Shown in pieces: positions 9,618-21,489 of a stretch of DNA of 64,000 bases. The position numbers were made by a program, and so were the translations under genes. The notes beneath the pieces were generated by a model. That model had not been told where the DNA came from, searched no databases, and worked only from the letters and a program-made list of their open reading frames with translations. Numbering within the stretch: position 1 is the first letter of the stretch; each line of letters opens with the position of its first letter. Source of the DNA: Voacanga thouarsii (Eukaryota; Streptophyta; Magnoliopsida; Gentianales; Apocynaceae); the NCBI GenBank assembly GCA_026120185.1, contig JANUWF010002059.1:1293501-1357500 (forward strand), read 5' to 3'.

Positions 9618-12600
9618 TGTAATACCCCGCCCAAAACCACCTTTAACTATGGGGAAAAGTCATGCATTGCATAGCATCTTGCATTTTATGTGGTAGCTAG
9701 AATAATTTTATTTGCATGGATGCATGTGAATTTTTCCGTTACTCTTGCATTTGAATTAATTGACGTGAAATAGTTGTGTTGTTAAAGATTTGGTTAAGGG
9801 AGGTTTGGTTGAAGATTTGGAAGGATGAGTATTAGGGTGGTAAGAACTTCTTGTAGAAAAATTAGTATTGGAGTTGTTTTGGAATAGCGGGGAGGTTGGT
9901 GATTTCCTTTGGTGACCCGAGTTCGAATCCTACCTTTTGTGAAGTAAGTTTCTCTTCTTGAAATTCTTTTCTTTAGACCATTTCTTATCTTGGCCGAAAA
10001 AGAATCTAGCTATCCTAGAGAAATTTTAGTATTTTTACTCCAAGGAAATAAGTCTCTATATTTATTTCCTAAATTCAAGGACTTGGATATGAATAAAGTT
10101 CACCTTTAATTTTTAGCTTGTGTTCCTTAGGATTTTCGAAAAAACCCTAGCTAGTAATTAAAATATTAGCTTGATTTTAGTTAGATAGATATTGCCATGG
10201 ATAGGTGGAATTAATGAATCCTTTTCCTAGTAGGAAATCTTGTTGATTTTAATCCTAGAATGTTAGCTAAAAATCTAGAAAAAAATTCCAGCAAGTGCCG
10301 CCACTTCTTGGAGGACTTATAGCTTAATCCAAACTCTTCTAGGACTAGAGGAAATCCTATCCAAATCCTTGATAAAACCAGATTTTATTTCAATCCAAAT
10401 TCAACTAGGATTTCTTCCTTTTCCTAGCTGAATTTCGGCAGCTTTGTATCTACATAAGCTGTCCGAAATTCCAGCTCCTTTAGTTACAATCCAACTCTGA
10501 AAATCCTAGCTCAAAACACCTAGAACACTCCTTAATAATTCAACTACCTTAGCTGCACAAAACCAGAATTTCTATCACCAAAAATTACTGATTTTCGGCA
10601 GCTTGGAAACCAGAAAAATTCGGCCAGCTTGCATAGAATTTTCGTCCAGCTGTGCACTCCAAAACCCACGAAATTTTGCACTCCAAAACCTACCAAAACT
10701 CCTTGTTGATTAAGCCAATATCAGTGCCCAATACCCTCACCTTTTCCCTGGAAATTTCGGCAGAATTGCAGCTTGAACAATCCAGATTTTATTCTCCTCT
10801 TGTTCAGCGATTTTCACAGCACTTGCACAGGATTTTCAGTCATCAAAACTCACTCAAACTCTTCCTTGTTTGGCCCAAAATTCTGAACACATTCAGCCTT
10901 TCCTTTGAGCAGTGTTTTGGCAAGCTTAGAGGAGCAAATTGCAGAATTTTTTCCTCCATAAAACTCCCCTAAAATCGGCAGCAAGGAGACGCGCGCAAGC
11001 AGGAAATTTCGCCTTTACTGTCCAAGAAACCTAAAGCCATTAGGAGTCTATCTAAACATCACCATCTAACCCTAAACCAATCTTCTCCAACTTTAAATCA
11101 TAACTACCGTTTACCCTCTCCATTCTACACGAAAATTTCAGCAACTTCTCTCTGCAAATTTTCGAAAATACAAGAGTTGTTCCAAGCAAAAATCGCAGAC
11201 ACCTTAAGGTAAGCACCAATCCTTTCAACCTCTTGATGCCGTTTTCTCTAATGATTCTTTTCTCTTTCTTCTCCCCTTAAATCACGCCCTATAGAGGCTG
11301 ATTTCCTCTTCTTCCTTAATGCTCAGACAAGTGAAGAAAAATAGGTAGCTTCTCTCTTCTTCTCAAGCGAACTCGGGACAATCACCATAGGAGCATCGAG
11401 ACCTCATTACCCGGTAGTTGCAAGGTAAGGGAATACCCTCCCTTGATGTCGAAAGTAAAGTTTAATGGTGTTTATTAGCGAGATAAACATGTGGTCGTAG
11501 TATTTGATCTTTGGGGATTGAATAGTTTACTTGGAATTAAATAGGAGATTGCGAATTGTTATGGAAATAAATGGGATTAGAGCATGTTTGAATTAATTGA
11601 GACCCTGATCATGATATTATATGGTTTAGATCAGGAGGATGATTGAGGAAAGCCAGCGGTGATTTTTATCGCATTTATCTGAGGCATATCAAGTAAGTCC
11701 TTGCATAAACTCTTTTATTAAATGTTGTGATGGTAAGTCCTTCTATAAACTCTTTTGTTAAATGTTGTGATGGCAAGTCCATGTTGTGAAGCTTTGTAAA
11801 GCTATTGTTAAACTCTGTTTGCTTGGGTTGTAAACGTGGATATTTATTCTTTAAACGGTTTTGTCAAACTAACGGTTTTTAGCAAGAAAACTATTCTTTT
11901 CCTTAAATTTTTAGAAATCTCTTTTAAAGAAAACCATGTTTTACAAAGCCAAGGTTTGGAAATATTTTGAATCAAGAATTGATGGATATGTTCGTTGAGT
12001 ACTCAATAAGGGTAGGCTAACAATACTAGTCTTGGAGGGCGCTGTAAGTCTTATGGTAGGAGGCCACCTCCAGAAGATGAACTCTGCTTGAAAAGGCGAC
12101 AGTGTTGGTTGGTCAGGCCAGTCCGAGCTAGCATTATACCTTAAAGGTATTATTTATATTCCCGGCATGGACACCCGGATGGTTTTGTTGGGTGTAGAGA
12201 TGGAGGAGTATCTCACCCGGTGGGCTGTACACTCACCTTGATCAGAACGCCCAACGTGTGGTAATCTGGTCCGGACAAGGTGCACAAAGTGTGGTGCCTT
12301 GGCCAATTTGTTCTCATGGAGCCCAACGTGTGGTGACATGACTTTTATCCGAGTGGAGGATTTATTTTGTACAAAGTGTGACAATGAGGAAAACCCACTC
12401 CTTGCGAAAAGAGATTGTTTATAACTTGCCAAATTATTTTTACAAATGTTTTACACTTTGCATACACGAACTTTTTAAAAACACCATGTGCACACACAGG
12501 ACTTACTGAGATTTATTCTCACACTGTTTTACACCATATTTTCAGGAGATAGATTGTGCTAAGTCAGCGGGGCATGTAATAGTTGGAGCTTTTGCTATTT

Positions 12601-12830
12601 ACTCTATCCGTTCTAAGAGACATTTATTGCTTATGCTTCTAAACAATATTTTGTTTTATTCCGTTTTGCTCCAAGTTGAGCCTGATGTAATAAGAATATT
12701 TCTTTATTTATCTAAGTTGATCCTTTTGGAGATTGCCTTTATATTTTATACCTTGTTCTAAAGACCCCTTGTCCTACGGGACGGGGCGACATCCCCGCCC
12801 TTTTAGGGTACGTAGTCGTGGGGTGTTACA
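9618..12830 (-). mobile_element. Solo Ty3/gypsy LTR, 3213 bp (family LTR-G)
   Basis: The element runs from TGTAATACCCC to GGGGTGTTACA with matching AGATC duplications and no internal domains, so it is a solo LTR left by recombination. It has inserted into the RNase H part of the copia element. Orientation is minus, inferred because the related LTR ending at 29477 has a primer-binding site after the end that matches 9618 here. The LTR 5' end (minus strand, from 12830) carries a GC-rich TGTAACACCCC region with GGGGATGTCGCCCCGTCC. A ~40 bp tandem duplication (aagtcctt...aaatgttgtgatgg) sits at 11695-11775. Related LTR copies are at 22.77-23.15, 23.15-29.48 and 40.4-45.4 kb. Confidence 0.9.
9876..9936 (+). 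other. tRNA-like module in the gypsy LTR (copy 1)
   Basis: The plus strand (antisense to the LTR) contains a degraded A-box-like segment and a clear B-box-like GAGTTCGAATCCT. It lies ~260 bases from the LTR 3' end. Equivalent modules sit at the same distance in the LTRs ending at 29477 and 40415. Confidence 0.5.
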
Positions 12831-12918
12831 AGATCCCTTCACCAAGCCTTTGGTTGAGAGAGTCTTCAAGAGAAACTTAGACGCTATACGAGTGGGCACC
12901 TACGGACTTTCTTAGTCT
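12831..12918 (+). pseudogene. Ty1/copia polyprotein C-terminus, after the solo LTR
   Basis: After the second AGATC the copia reading resumes with DPFTKPLVERVFKRNLDAI and ends VGTYGLS followed by a stop. It matches the tail at 748-828. Together with 8878-9617 it restores the continuity of the element once the solo LTR is removed, which confirms the insertion boundary. Confidence 0.9.
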
Positions 12919-12937
12919 TAGAGTGCAAGTGGGATAT

Positions 12938-14700
12938 TGTTGAAATGTATGCCCTCTAGGCTAGGTTTCTGATGTAATTATCGAATTTATTAATAAAAGA
13001 ATTTATTCTCAAAATTTGTTTGTAAATTTACATTTTATTTGTACATGATTTATGTTTGGAAATGACCCATTCTGTTTAAGTAAGTGATCTAGATGAATGG
13101 TTGTCTTTCATAGTAAAGTATAAATTACGGGTTACTTAATACATAAACGTTTGTTTTTAATCGATTGATGAGAATGGGAATCTCATCATGTATAGGTTAT
13201 TGTGTTATGAATTCCAAATGGGGAATGGTTTACCTTTAGCCAATGAGTAGTCCACTCAATTCAAAGCATGAGTGTATTTTCAATACGTAGAATAACACCT
13301 GTAATAATGGTTTCTAAAAGTACTATTTAGAAAAAACCTAGACTATTACTGCTATAGCGTGGACTAATACTCTACCACTTGAGTATAAGTTGGTAGTCTG
13401 ACGAAGCTGGAAGCAGATATTTTGATATACTGTAGTTGAGGTTCTTTCGTAGATCTGATATACTTGTATGTTGGGTATAAGTGACTAGTTAGTTAAGACA
13501 GACTTGTACAAAATAACTTCTGTGCTATATGGCCTCTTGTGATTGTTCAAATGATCTAAATATCTAGAACCCTGGGGAACATGACTTGGATGTTTGCTTT
13601 AGGGTAGCTCCCTTAGAAAGTGGAAATATTTTAGGAGTCATGAATCATTTGACTAGAGGTCTAAGGATGGTAGATGTCTTTTAGAGAGGTGTTAGTACAC
13701 CCCTCCTCTCTAAATGTACGGCGATGCGTAGAGGGGTGTTTTAGTCATTACACCTATAGGTCGGAGACTTTGCTAACACAGCATTATCCTTGAGGTCAAT
13801 ATTTTCTTATGATAATATTAGAAAATATTTAAAATGCAAAATACAGCTATTTATATAGTAGGGACATTTTGGTCATTTTAGTAACCAAGGTGATGTGTCT
13901 TTTGGTCCCTGGAATAGCCCTTCAGTCCTAACAGATATGGGTTAAGGAATTAGTATTGATAATTATGGGTTTTATTTTATTTTATTTAAGTAGTCTAATT
14001 TATTATTGGACTAAAATAAAATAAAAGGCCCAGGAGAGAGTATATATTTTATTTAGTTTAATTGGTTAATTAATTATTCAGGGCCCAATGCCCAAATTGG
14101 ATAATTAGAAAATTAACCTAAGTATAAACTAGATAAAAGGCCTAGTATTTTATATTGGATTATTTGGACTTGTTAATTATTTATTGGCCTGTTTTATAAA
14201 GTCGAAAAAATAAATAATTGAGGCTTATTATTTATATGTGTTCAAGCCCAAGAGTAAATAATTTTATCTGGCCCAATGAATGAGACCAAGGGTAAAATAA
14301 GATAAATAAAAAAAAATAACACGAGATGGATCCCGTATTGTTTGGCGTGAGAGGATAACAAAAAGCATAATGTTTTTGTTTCACTCTCTTGGTCTCTTTC
14401 TAGGATTGAATGAAATATAACCAAGACCATTTTTCTTGAAACTGATAAAAAAGCTTTCACCAGCTGAAGGAAAAGTGAAAGGGCCATATTCCAGAAGCTC
14501 AAAAGCTTTGCGTCAATGAGACAAAGCCGATGTTTACAAGGATGTGATCCAGAACCAAGCATACCAAGAATAACCAGGGGCGTTGCAGAAATCATTGGAA
14601 CAAATTTTTCAAAGCCTAAACAACTCAAAGGTATAGTTTTGTTGCTTCCGCTACTGTGTGTTACATGCTTCTTTGATTCATTTTTGCCATCTTAACCTTC
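12938..14700 (+). mobile_element. 3' LTR of the copia element (family LTR-C), ~1.76 kb
   Basis: It begins TGTTGAAATGTATGCCC after a GTGGGATAT polypurine-like tract. It aligns along its length with the solo LTRs at 26139-28171 and 50687-52738, for example at gtacggcgatg near 13716 and attattcagggccc near 14075. It also retains a diverged version of the U5 peptide region near 14515 and a GTATAG splice-donor-like site near 14633. The right boundary is estimated by homology and is uncertain by perhaps 60 bases. It is the most diverged copy of the family in this window. Confidence 0.82.
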
Positions 14701-15869
14701 AACCTCCCTCTCATCAAATTCCTCAACAATTCCTAAGTGGCAACCGATTGATCCCTTATTATCTTTCTTTAGAATGCTATTTGGTCTCACCACCCTAAAG
14801 CATACTCAAGGAAACTTGAAATGGCTAATTTAACCTTGGTTCAGTCACTATATTCATAGCACTCAAACAAAATCTCTATCCTCCTTTCCCATTCAAAATA
14901 AAGCTCCAGGTCATTTTTACCTTAGAAAGGGGGTACATTTATTTTGATATGCCTCAACACTCTATCTCCCTCATTTTTATCTCACCTTCTCACTCTAATC
15001 CCAACTAGTTTGGATGCCCGTGCATTGCACGGTTCGAAGTTTTAAAATTTTTATTTATTTTTATTTATGAATTTATTTTGTATATTTGCTATGAAAAAAT
15101 TAGTTTATTTTTTATGTAATTTTTTATTGTATAAATGGAATTGGTAATAAATTGTTTTGATTGTATAATTATAATAGCTAGTAGGAAGATAATAAACACT
15201 TTGATCTGAGTAGTTCTCAAGGTATAGGGAGATGCCAAACTTTTAGCACCCCTGCATGGTCTGAGTTGCTTTTATAATTCACAATAAACACAACCAAGAC
15301 TCTTTGCTAATAAAATAAATTATTTTATCAACTTTTCAAGAAAAGAGAAAGCAAAGTCCTAAAGGTACCTCAAAGTATAATGCACCATAATTACACTTTC
15401 ACAAATACAGATATGGACACTGTAACATATCTAAAAAAATTAAAAATATTGGCTTAGAAAAATGTTAAAAAAGGCTACGTTAAAAAGAGCTACATATGTT
15501 ATTTAAGGAAATAAGAATGCCATATTGATTTTTAAACAGGTAAAGTTTAGCTTCTCCATGTTAGGTGCTTGGAGTCGTGTGCATAGGCATCTTGAAATTG
15601 GATTGCCAAACGGTTCTTACTAGTTCCATTGTATGGAAGATTTGCCTCATTAGAAAATGCTAGTCGCAACCAAATCAATCTCAAATTGTGCACATTGATC
15701 TTTAAGGCGTACAAATGATGCTCAGTTGAACCCTTAACAATAGTGATGATCACTTGTTCTTTTCTTCACATACTCAAGTACAAATGCTTTAATGAATATG
15801 TATTGAAAAAAGGAATGGTGTCCCCCCCCCCCCTGTTTAGAGGCTGAAAGTGATGTGTTTCCACTGCAG
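14701..15869. other. Spacer with a 15 bp palindrome; no gene recognised
   Basis: Mostly AT-rich sequence. At 15018-15032 there is a perfect 7 bp inverted repeat with one loop base, CCGTGCATTGCACGG. I have seen this kind of box in many plant repeats, which suggests a TE edge near 15000, but I cannot name the family. An 11-base C run lies near 15823. An open frame on the minus strand at 15547-15753 is unrecognised and may be part of a gene relic. Confidence 0.5.
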
Positions 15870-16308
15870 CACATGGTTATTGACGGTCTCCCACTTCTAG
15901 CTATTGCAATTCTCAATTATAATCCTACACTCAGTGAGAGTTTTAAGGAGCTCTCATCAAGTGATATTTTGGCACTTCCTTATACCTCACTTTTTGGAAG
16001 TGCCATTAGCTATGGTGTATTCTTCTATAATGCTACAAGAGGTCAGCTACATGTTTTGAAGTTGCTTTTGCATTTTGTTCCTATTTCTTCAAGCCTTTTT
16101 GGGTTTTTTGGGTCTTTTTTCAGTAAGTCTGCGGTCTCGTCTTATCTTTTCATAGATTTCTAAAACCTGCCTAATGCTATTGCTTATCCAACTCAGACTT
16201 TTCATTGATTAAATGATTTTGGATTTTGTTTCTATTTTCTTTTCAGACAGCTTCACAAAAACTCAGCTCCTTGACCTTTCTAACCCCAATGTTTGCTTCA
16301 GTTTTTGG
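15870..16308 (+). pseudogene. WAT1-like EamA-family transporter gene relic (two exons)
   Basis: Two exons resemble the chloroplast-targeted WAT1-related/EamA transporter of the Arabidopsis At3g02690 type, a ten-helix membrane protein. Exon a (15870-16041) follows a good acceptor (ccactgcag) and reads HMVIDGLPLLAIAIL, then LPYTSLFGSAISYGVFF, ending before a GT donor. Exon b (16247-16308) follows tttcag and contains LTFLTPMFASVFG before GTAAGA. Exon b has one extra A in a run of A near 16257-16261, which shifts the frame after SFTK. Upstream and downstream exons were not found. It is therefore a fragmentary pseudogene. The family call is by memory of the conserved loop-helix motif. Confidence 0.75.
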
Positions 16309-16579
16309 GTAAGAACCATATGACAACTATAATTCAATTGAAATGTAAAGCAAATAGAATGGAACAAAAGGTTCCTATTACTCTTAACTGACATTACAGT
16401 TAAAAAAATAGTTTTCCATGCCAATCAACTAACTCAATATGGTAGAGTAAAAAAACTTCTTAAAAATTAATAAGAGTTGAAGTAAATAAATTCCTATGAA
16501 AACCAAATACCATCCATATCTAGGTAAAGGAATTGTGTACAAAATGCTTTATAGCATACTGTTGGTGACTTGTGAAATG
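16309..16579. other. Spacer, nothing recognised
   Basis: AT-rich sequence between two convergent gene relics. It may be the 3' intron of the transporter relic. No repeats or open frames stand out. Confidence 0.5.
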
Positions 16580-17408
16580 CGGGGTTATGATCATGGATAG
16601 TTTCCTTCTAAATCTTCTCCAAAGAAAATCTTGAAGAGGGCTAATTAAGGAGTACGTCCTCGACTTTGAAACTTTTGTGAATAATCACTGCTAGAATGGA
16701 CGTATTCCCCAGTCATGTCGTGCTCCTAATAAAAGCCATTTCAATTTACTGAAAAACACTTGGACTAAACCACATAATACTTATAATACTCTCCTTCACA
16801 AATTAGCCCTTATGGAGTCATTTCTTTACCTTTGTTATCATCAAGATGGAAACTGGCAGAGGTTGTGGATGGATATTTAGGGTTGTATTCATATGAAAAA
16901 ATAATGTCTTGAGTTTGATGAATATCATATGTTGCATCCAAATCAGGAATCTAAGTGCCAATTGAGACCTCAGCATCAGTTTCATTGGCAATAACTTGAT
17001 GAGCATCGTCAAGGGCTACATGTATAGGTAAATTATTCAAAAACACATAATAATTTTTACATACAAAATAAAGACTTTATACATGAAAACTATCATACCT
17101 GGAGTTAAATCTGGGCATTTTTCTTCATATTCTGCTGCTGCCATGGCTTCAAAATCATTCGTATCCAGAGATGGAGCAATAACTGAGTGCTATTCAAACA
17201 CTTCTCTTACTGAGTGGCATTCTTTAGCATGAAAAACTAATGAGTTCTCATCCTCTTCCATTTCCATGGATTCAAGTGCTGCATACTTAGGTTGTTCCTC
17301 TTCAGTCTCGTGGTGAAAAAATGCTGCCTCTGGCTCCAATTCCCTGCAAGTCTTCTTTGTAGTCATTTGGTCTCCTCCCTCAACAGACACATCAGATTCC
17401 AAATTGGC
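16580..17408 (-). pseudogene. Unrecognised spliced plant gene relic, minus strand (2-3 exons)
   Basis: Reading on the minus strand, exon 1 (17408-17099, acceptor after tcatcaaaag, donor CCAG/GTATGA) is acidic and contains LESDVSVEGGDQMTTKK and LESMEMEEDENSLVFH. Exon 2 (17015-16830, acceptor acatgtag, donor AAAG/GTAAAG) contains IPDLDATYDIHQTQD and YEYNPKYPSTTSASFHLDD. The phase is 1 at the junction and continues correctly across it, which is strong evidence of a real gene. A third exon starts at 16725 after tattag; its best frame (EHDMTGEYVHSSSDYSQKF) needs a 1-base adjustment. Two in-frame stops, one per exon, make it a probable pseudogene. I do not recognise the protein. Confidence 0.6.
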
Positions 17409-18718
17409 CTTTTGATGATAAGAAGAGAAGCAAAGAGGAAAACCACTTCCATTTTTTTTTTTTTCAAAAAATTATGTTTCAGTTTTCAAAATCTAGCTGC
17501 AATAATTTTGAAATCACAGGCACAGCAGTCCATTGCTCTATTTTCAACAATTATATTTCCTCCACTCCCTCTTAGTTTCTTTGTCCAGGATCTTTACTTA
17601 AACAGAGTTTGAGCTTCACATGCAACCATATGAAATTATATCCAGGGAAACACCAGAGATATGGAATATTGGACGATAGTCCAGGCATGAATATATATGC
17701 AAAGAAGCATTTTGCATTCATTACTTAGCCCCTAATCCTCTGAGGTGTTTTTGATAGTTCACTATAATTCACATCTCATGTTGCCTTCAAACAAATTTTG
17801 GAATTTAAACTGCAGTTTCAAATAATTTAACAATAACTACAACCAATAGACCTATTCAAAGAATTCATATATAGTACAAAAGAAGTTTTTTCTACCATTC
17901 AGAAGTTTTACTAAGTAGGATCAAAGTGAATTACACTTAACAATTTGTAAAAATATTTGGGTCAGAATCCATGTAATAAACTTCAGGGCCTAACTTTTAG
18001 TGAAACAAATTCAAAATCTTCCAAAGATTGGGCAACTCCCATTACCCACGAAATCCATACAACAACAGCAGTCATCTTGAACATTAATTTATTTTTGTCC
18101 CATGCATGAAAACACTCAGGTATAAAACTACCAAAAAGGGCCAAAAAACTAAAATCACCCTGCAAAATCCCATAAATAGATATGGTAAAGAATACATATG
18201 ATTCTGAAGCAAAGACATATACTTTGCAAACAGAACCATGAATTACCAAGCAATAAATTCTCAAAAAGGATTAGCAAAGAATCAAGATGATTCGATTGTG
18301 AATGCGATTACCAACTTCATGCAGCTGCTAAGCACTCAAACGGTCAAAGAACAGCATACACTCACAGTATTGATCATACAGTGCATCAAATCCAGACCAG
18401 AATTGGCATTCTTCACCTCTACATCCATCGACACTATTAGTGATCCTGATAGCAATAACAAAATATTGCTATCTTTTGTTATACTGAAACAGCATTCTGG
18501 TCATTATATACCAAAAAGATATTAAGATGACTAAGCTTTTGGGGCTCCCCTGAGCAACACACACTAGTATCAATACAACATCCTCCTAATAGTCCTAACT
18601 TCTCGCTTATTCATTGACTGCTGATTGATAACTTAAGGGCAAGACAAAAGAAGTCATCAGAAAGGTTTTTTTAATAAAAAAATAATAAAATAGAGAATGG
18701 AGATGCGGTTGAACTTAC
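17409..18718. other. Spacer or intron, nothing recognised
   Basis: No repeat or coding signal stands out. A 95-codon plus-strand frame at 18238-18525 has no recognisable motif and I treat it as chance. This may be intronic sequence of the adjacent gene relics. Confidence 0.45.
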
Positions 18719-18812
18719 ACTAACTTTAGAATAGTGGTCAGCTTCGCTAACTTGCTTAAGCTTGGCAGAAGTCTCCTTCACCAATTGACTAATTTGTCGC
18801 CTTGTGTGATTC
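18719..18812 (-). pseudogene. SYP2-type syntaxin (Qa-SNARE) single-exon relic
   Basis: On the minus strand an exon bounded by a CCTGCAG acceptor and a GTAAGT donor reads HTRRQISQLVKETSAKLK and then VSEADHYSK. This matches the N-terminal Habc-domain exon of plant SYP21/22/23 vacuolar syntaxins (family pattern: QLVKDTSAKLK-ASETDH), which act in prevacuolar/vacuolar membrane fusion. The following exons with the SNARE motif and membrane anchor were not found toward lower coordinates. A lone exon with intact splice sites suggests either a gene fragment moved by a transposon or the remains of a decayed gene. Confidence 0.65.
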
Positions 18813-21469
18813 CTGCAGGCAATGCCATGTAAGATTTTTGTCGAAATGAAGAACGAAGATATACATTATGTAACAGGAAATTCCTCTACTTATTCAGTAG
18901 TGAAAGAGAAGGAAGAAAAAATAAGAGAAAAACTGGTTATGTGTGCATTTTTTTTCTCTGGGGTGCAATTCGATAGTCATTACAGAGGGGAAAAAAAATC
19001 CAAAGCAGATCATCTCCAAACTTGTAAAGCCTTATCTATGGCTCTGGAAGCTAATTTCCAAATCCTAAATGATTTCATTTTCCCGGCCAGAGAAATGACA
19101 ATGAAGCCGATAATTAGGTTGATTGAATTTTATTAACGCAAAATACCATTCGTGGCTATACGAGTTATATACTTTAAAAAGAAACAAAGGCCTTCATCGG
19201 CTGCGAATAGCAGAAATCTCAAGAATAGAAGAAAGTAAAAACTAAACCAGCACATAAAAGGCGAGAAAATCAAGAGGAGAAAATAAAACCTAAAAAAAAA
19301 AAGAAAGAAGTTTTACAATTTGGTGCGGAAGTCAGCGTAGAGGAGTGTTGGGGTTTAGGGTGGAGGATTTAGTGATCTTCTGAAACCCACCTGAAGTCAG
19401 GACCTGCTGTTCTGGTCGAGTCCAGTGAGTTCTCCTTACTTAGTTTCGCGTAGATCTTTGCTTTGTTTTTCGCATGAACGTCTTGTTCTGTAGCATGATT
19501 CGAAACTCAATAAGCGCTGAGGGTTTTGGGGAAGTGAGGTTTATCAATGGCTACCGCAGCTTTGGGTCTTGTTTATTTCCACAGTAGCTTTCACCACGCA
19601 AAGCAATGGCTTTTACCGTTAAACTCTTGATGTCTGTTTATGGAACCAGGTCGGGCACGATGAGTCCTTAAATATAGGTCGGCAGCACTAATTTCGTTCC
19701 AGTGCCGTTCACGATGAGTCTTTCTTTATTCCATTCCTCTTCCGTTCAGATGGAATGAAGAGGAGGAAATAGAAGAGGAAGAAAGACTGGGTTTTTAGAA
19801 TAGCAAAAGGCCAAAGGAGGGTCCATCTTTTAATTCGAGATCTCCAATGCAATGGAAGACCAACAAAACAAACAAAGCGATGAATTCTAAAAAATACAAG
19901 GAATTCGAAGCATCTGTTGTAAATATAGCATTAAATCTGAAGAAATCAAATCAAAGAACAATCCTATAAATATCCCACTTCATTCTCATAAAAAATCTAC
20001 TCTAAAGACAATAAGAATCAAACAAAACCTATGAACTAAACCTAAAATTCTAAAACCCAGATTTATACCTAGTTAATAAACCTAAGAAAAAACCTAAAGT
20101 CATACTACAAAATACTTCACAAATACTTCTCTGGCAAAACAACGAAGAAGTCAACAAAAATTTTAACTATTCACCTAATTATGCTGAGTTGTCAAACCCA
20201 CAGCAATTTACCCCTCAGCTTTACACATTATTAATTTCCCAGTTTTATCCTCCATAATCTTCCTCATGGACTCCCTCATCTTAATGTTCCATTCTTTCAA
20301 ACTCTTTCTCAAATCCTCTCACATTTTATCTATCATGTCTACCTTGCATTCTATCTCTTCTTCCTCTTAGCCCTTACCTTCCTCCCCTCAATGGTGTAGG
20401 TGGATGGCTTCTTTCGAAATGCTCATCCTAACCTCTCCTTGCTTATATAATGGAGGTGTGACATTGCTTTCCTCTCTCATCCTAGGGCTATCTTGTTCTC
20501 AATAACGCCTTCTTTGTGCAACGGTTGAGACTTGACCTTGGTTGGTTTGCAATTCGGTTATATTTCTCCTAATCTCATCCATTTTGCATTGAGAGCTTCA
20601 AAGACAGCTCAAATATCAAAAGAGTCTTGGGATATTTTGTTGGAATTTTATTTGGAAAGTTAATATAGAAGAAGTAATTTCCTCACAAGCACTTCCTTTC
20701 ACGCATGCACTCACTCTCATGTTTAACTCTCTTTGACTTTTATACCAATAGGCTCACCCTCTTACCTTTTTCAATTCACTCAAGTGCTGAACAAGTTCTA
20801 CCCACAAAAGTCTCCCCAATTGCTTAGGAATTAATCCAAACTTTGACAAGTCCACTAACTCTTATAAGGACAACCAACTAGATGATTAATGGTGGAAGGT
20901 GATCAACACACAATAATGAGCCTCAAGGAGTTTATATCAATCAAGTAGATTCGAGAATTCAAGAAACTCAACAAAATTAACTAGGGAATGGATGAATGGA
21001 CAAGACATAACAAGAATTTCAATGTAACACTAGAAATTCAAGGAATACAATATTCATGAGCAAGAGCAAGAATTTAACAACTAAGATGATCTTAAATGGA
21101 CAGTCAACGTCCCTAAAATACTTTTAAAATGATAGATAATCAAATATAGAAAGTTTTCACCAAAGTTTTAGCCACAATTTCAAGTGAAAAGCTCACTCGA
21201 GCTAAATATCAAACATATTGTAAGAATTTTCAGAACTGAAAATATAGCATCAATTTCAAGCAATTCCAGCCCCCAAAATTAGCAAACAACAAGAAATTTG
21301 CAATCCCCAATGATTATACTATCAACAAGGGAAAATTTTAACATATAAAACACAAGAAATATAAAGAAAATCTGGCCTTTTTGTAGCACAATTTTGAGTT
21401 ACGGGATTCACTATGTTTGAATCCTTGTGTGATATCTTCAAGCTCTGATAAGAATCAAAGCTTCCCTTA
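18813..21469. other. Unassigned region, part probably internal to a minus-strand retroelement
   Basis: No domain is recognisable. Because a primer-binding site and LTR lie at 21470-22647 in minus orientation, the sequence just left of 21470 should be the internal region of that element. The minus-strand translation near 20270-20560 is charged and gag-like but full of stops. A hairpin-like inverted repeat (gtctttctt ... aagaaagac) spans about 19718-19787. Confidence 0.4.
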
Positions 21470-21481
21470 GCTCTAATACCA
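21470..21481 (-). other. Retroelement primer-binding site (tRNA-Met type)
   Basis: The minus strand reads TGGTATTAGAGC, one mismatch from the TGGTATCAGAGC complement of initiator tRNA-Met used by many plant LTR elements. It is 8 bases from the LTR end at 21490. Confidence 0.65.
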
Positions 21482-21489
21482 AAACTATT

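Noticed and set aside
12154..12432. 92-codon minus-strand frame in the solo gypsy LTR
   Set aside because: No domain is recognisable, and the region is LTR sequence that is not kept as a frame in the copy near 23.7 kb.
12733..12915. 60-codon frame spanning the LTR end and the copia tail
   Set aside because: It is a chance fusion across the solo LTR boundary; only the part after 12831 is real copia coding sequence.
14242..14628. 128-codon minus-strand frame
   Set aside because: It lies inside the copia LTR and is antisense to it; no homologous frame is kept in the other LTR copies.
18238..19136. Plus-strand frames of 95 and 104 codons near the syntaxin exon
   Set aside because: No splice-site support or recognisable motif, and on the opposite strand from the syntaxin exon.
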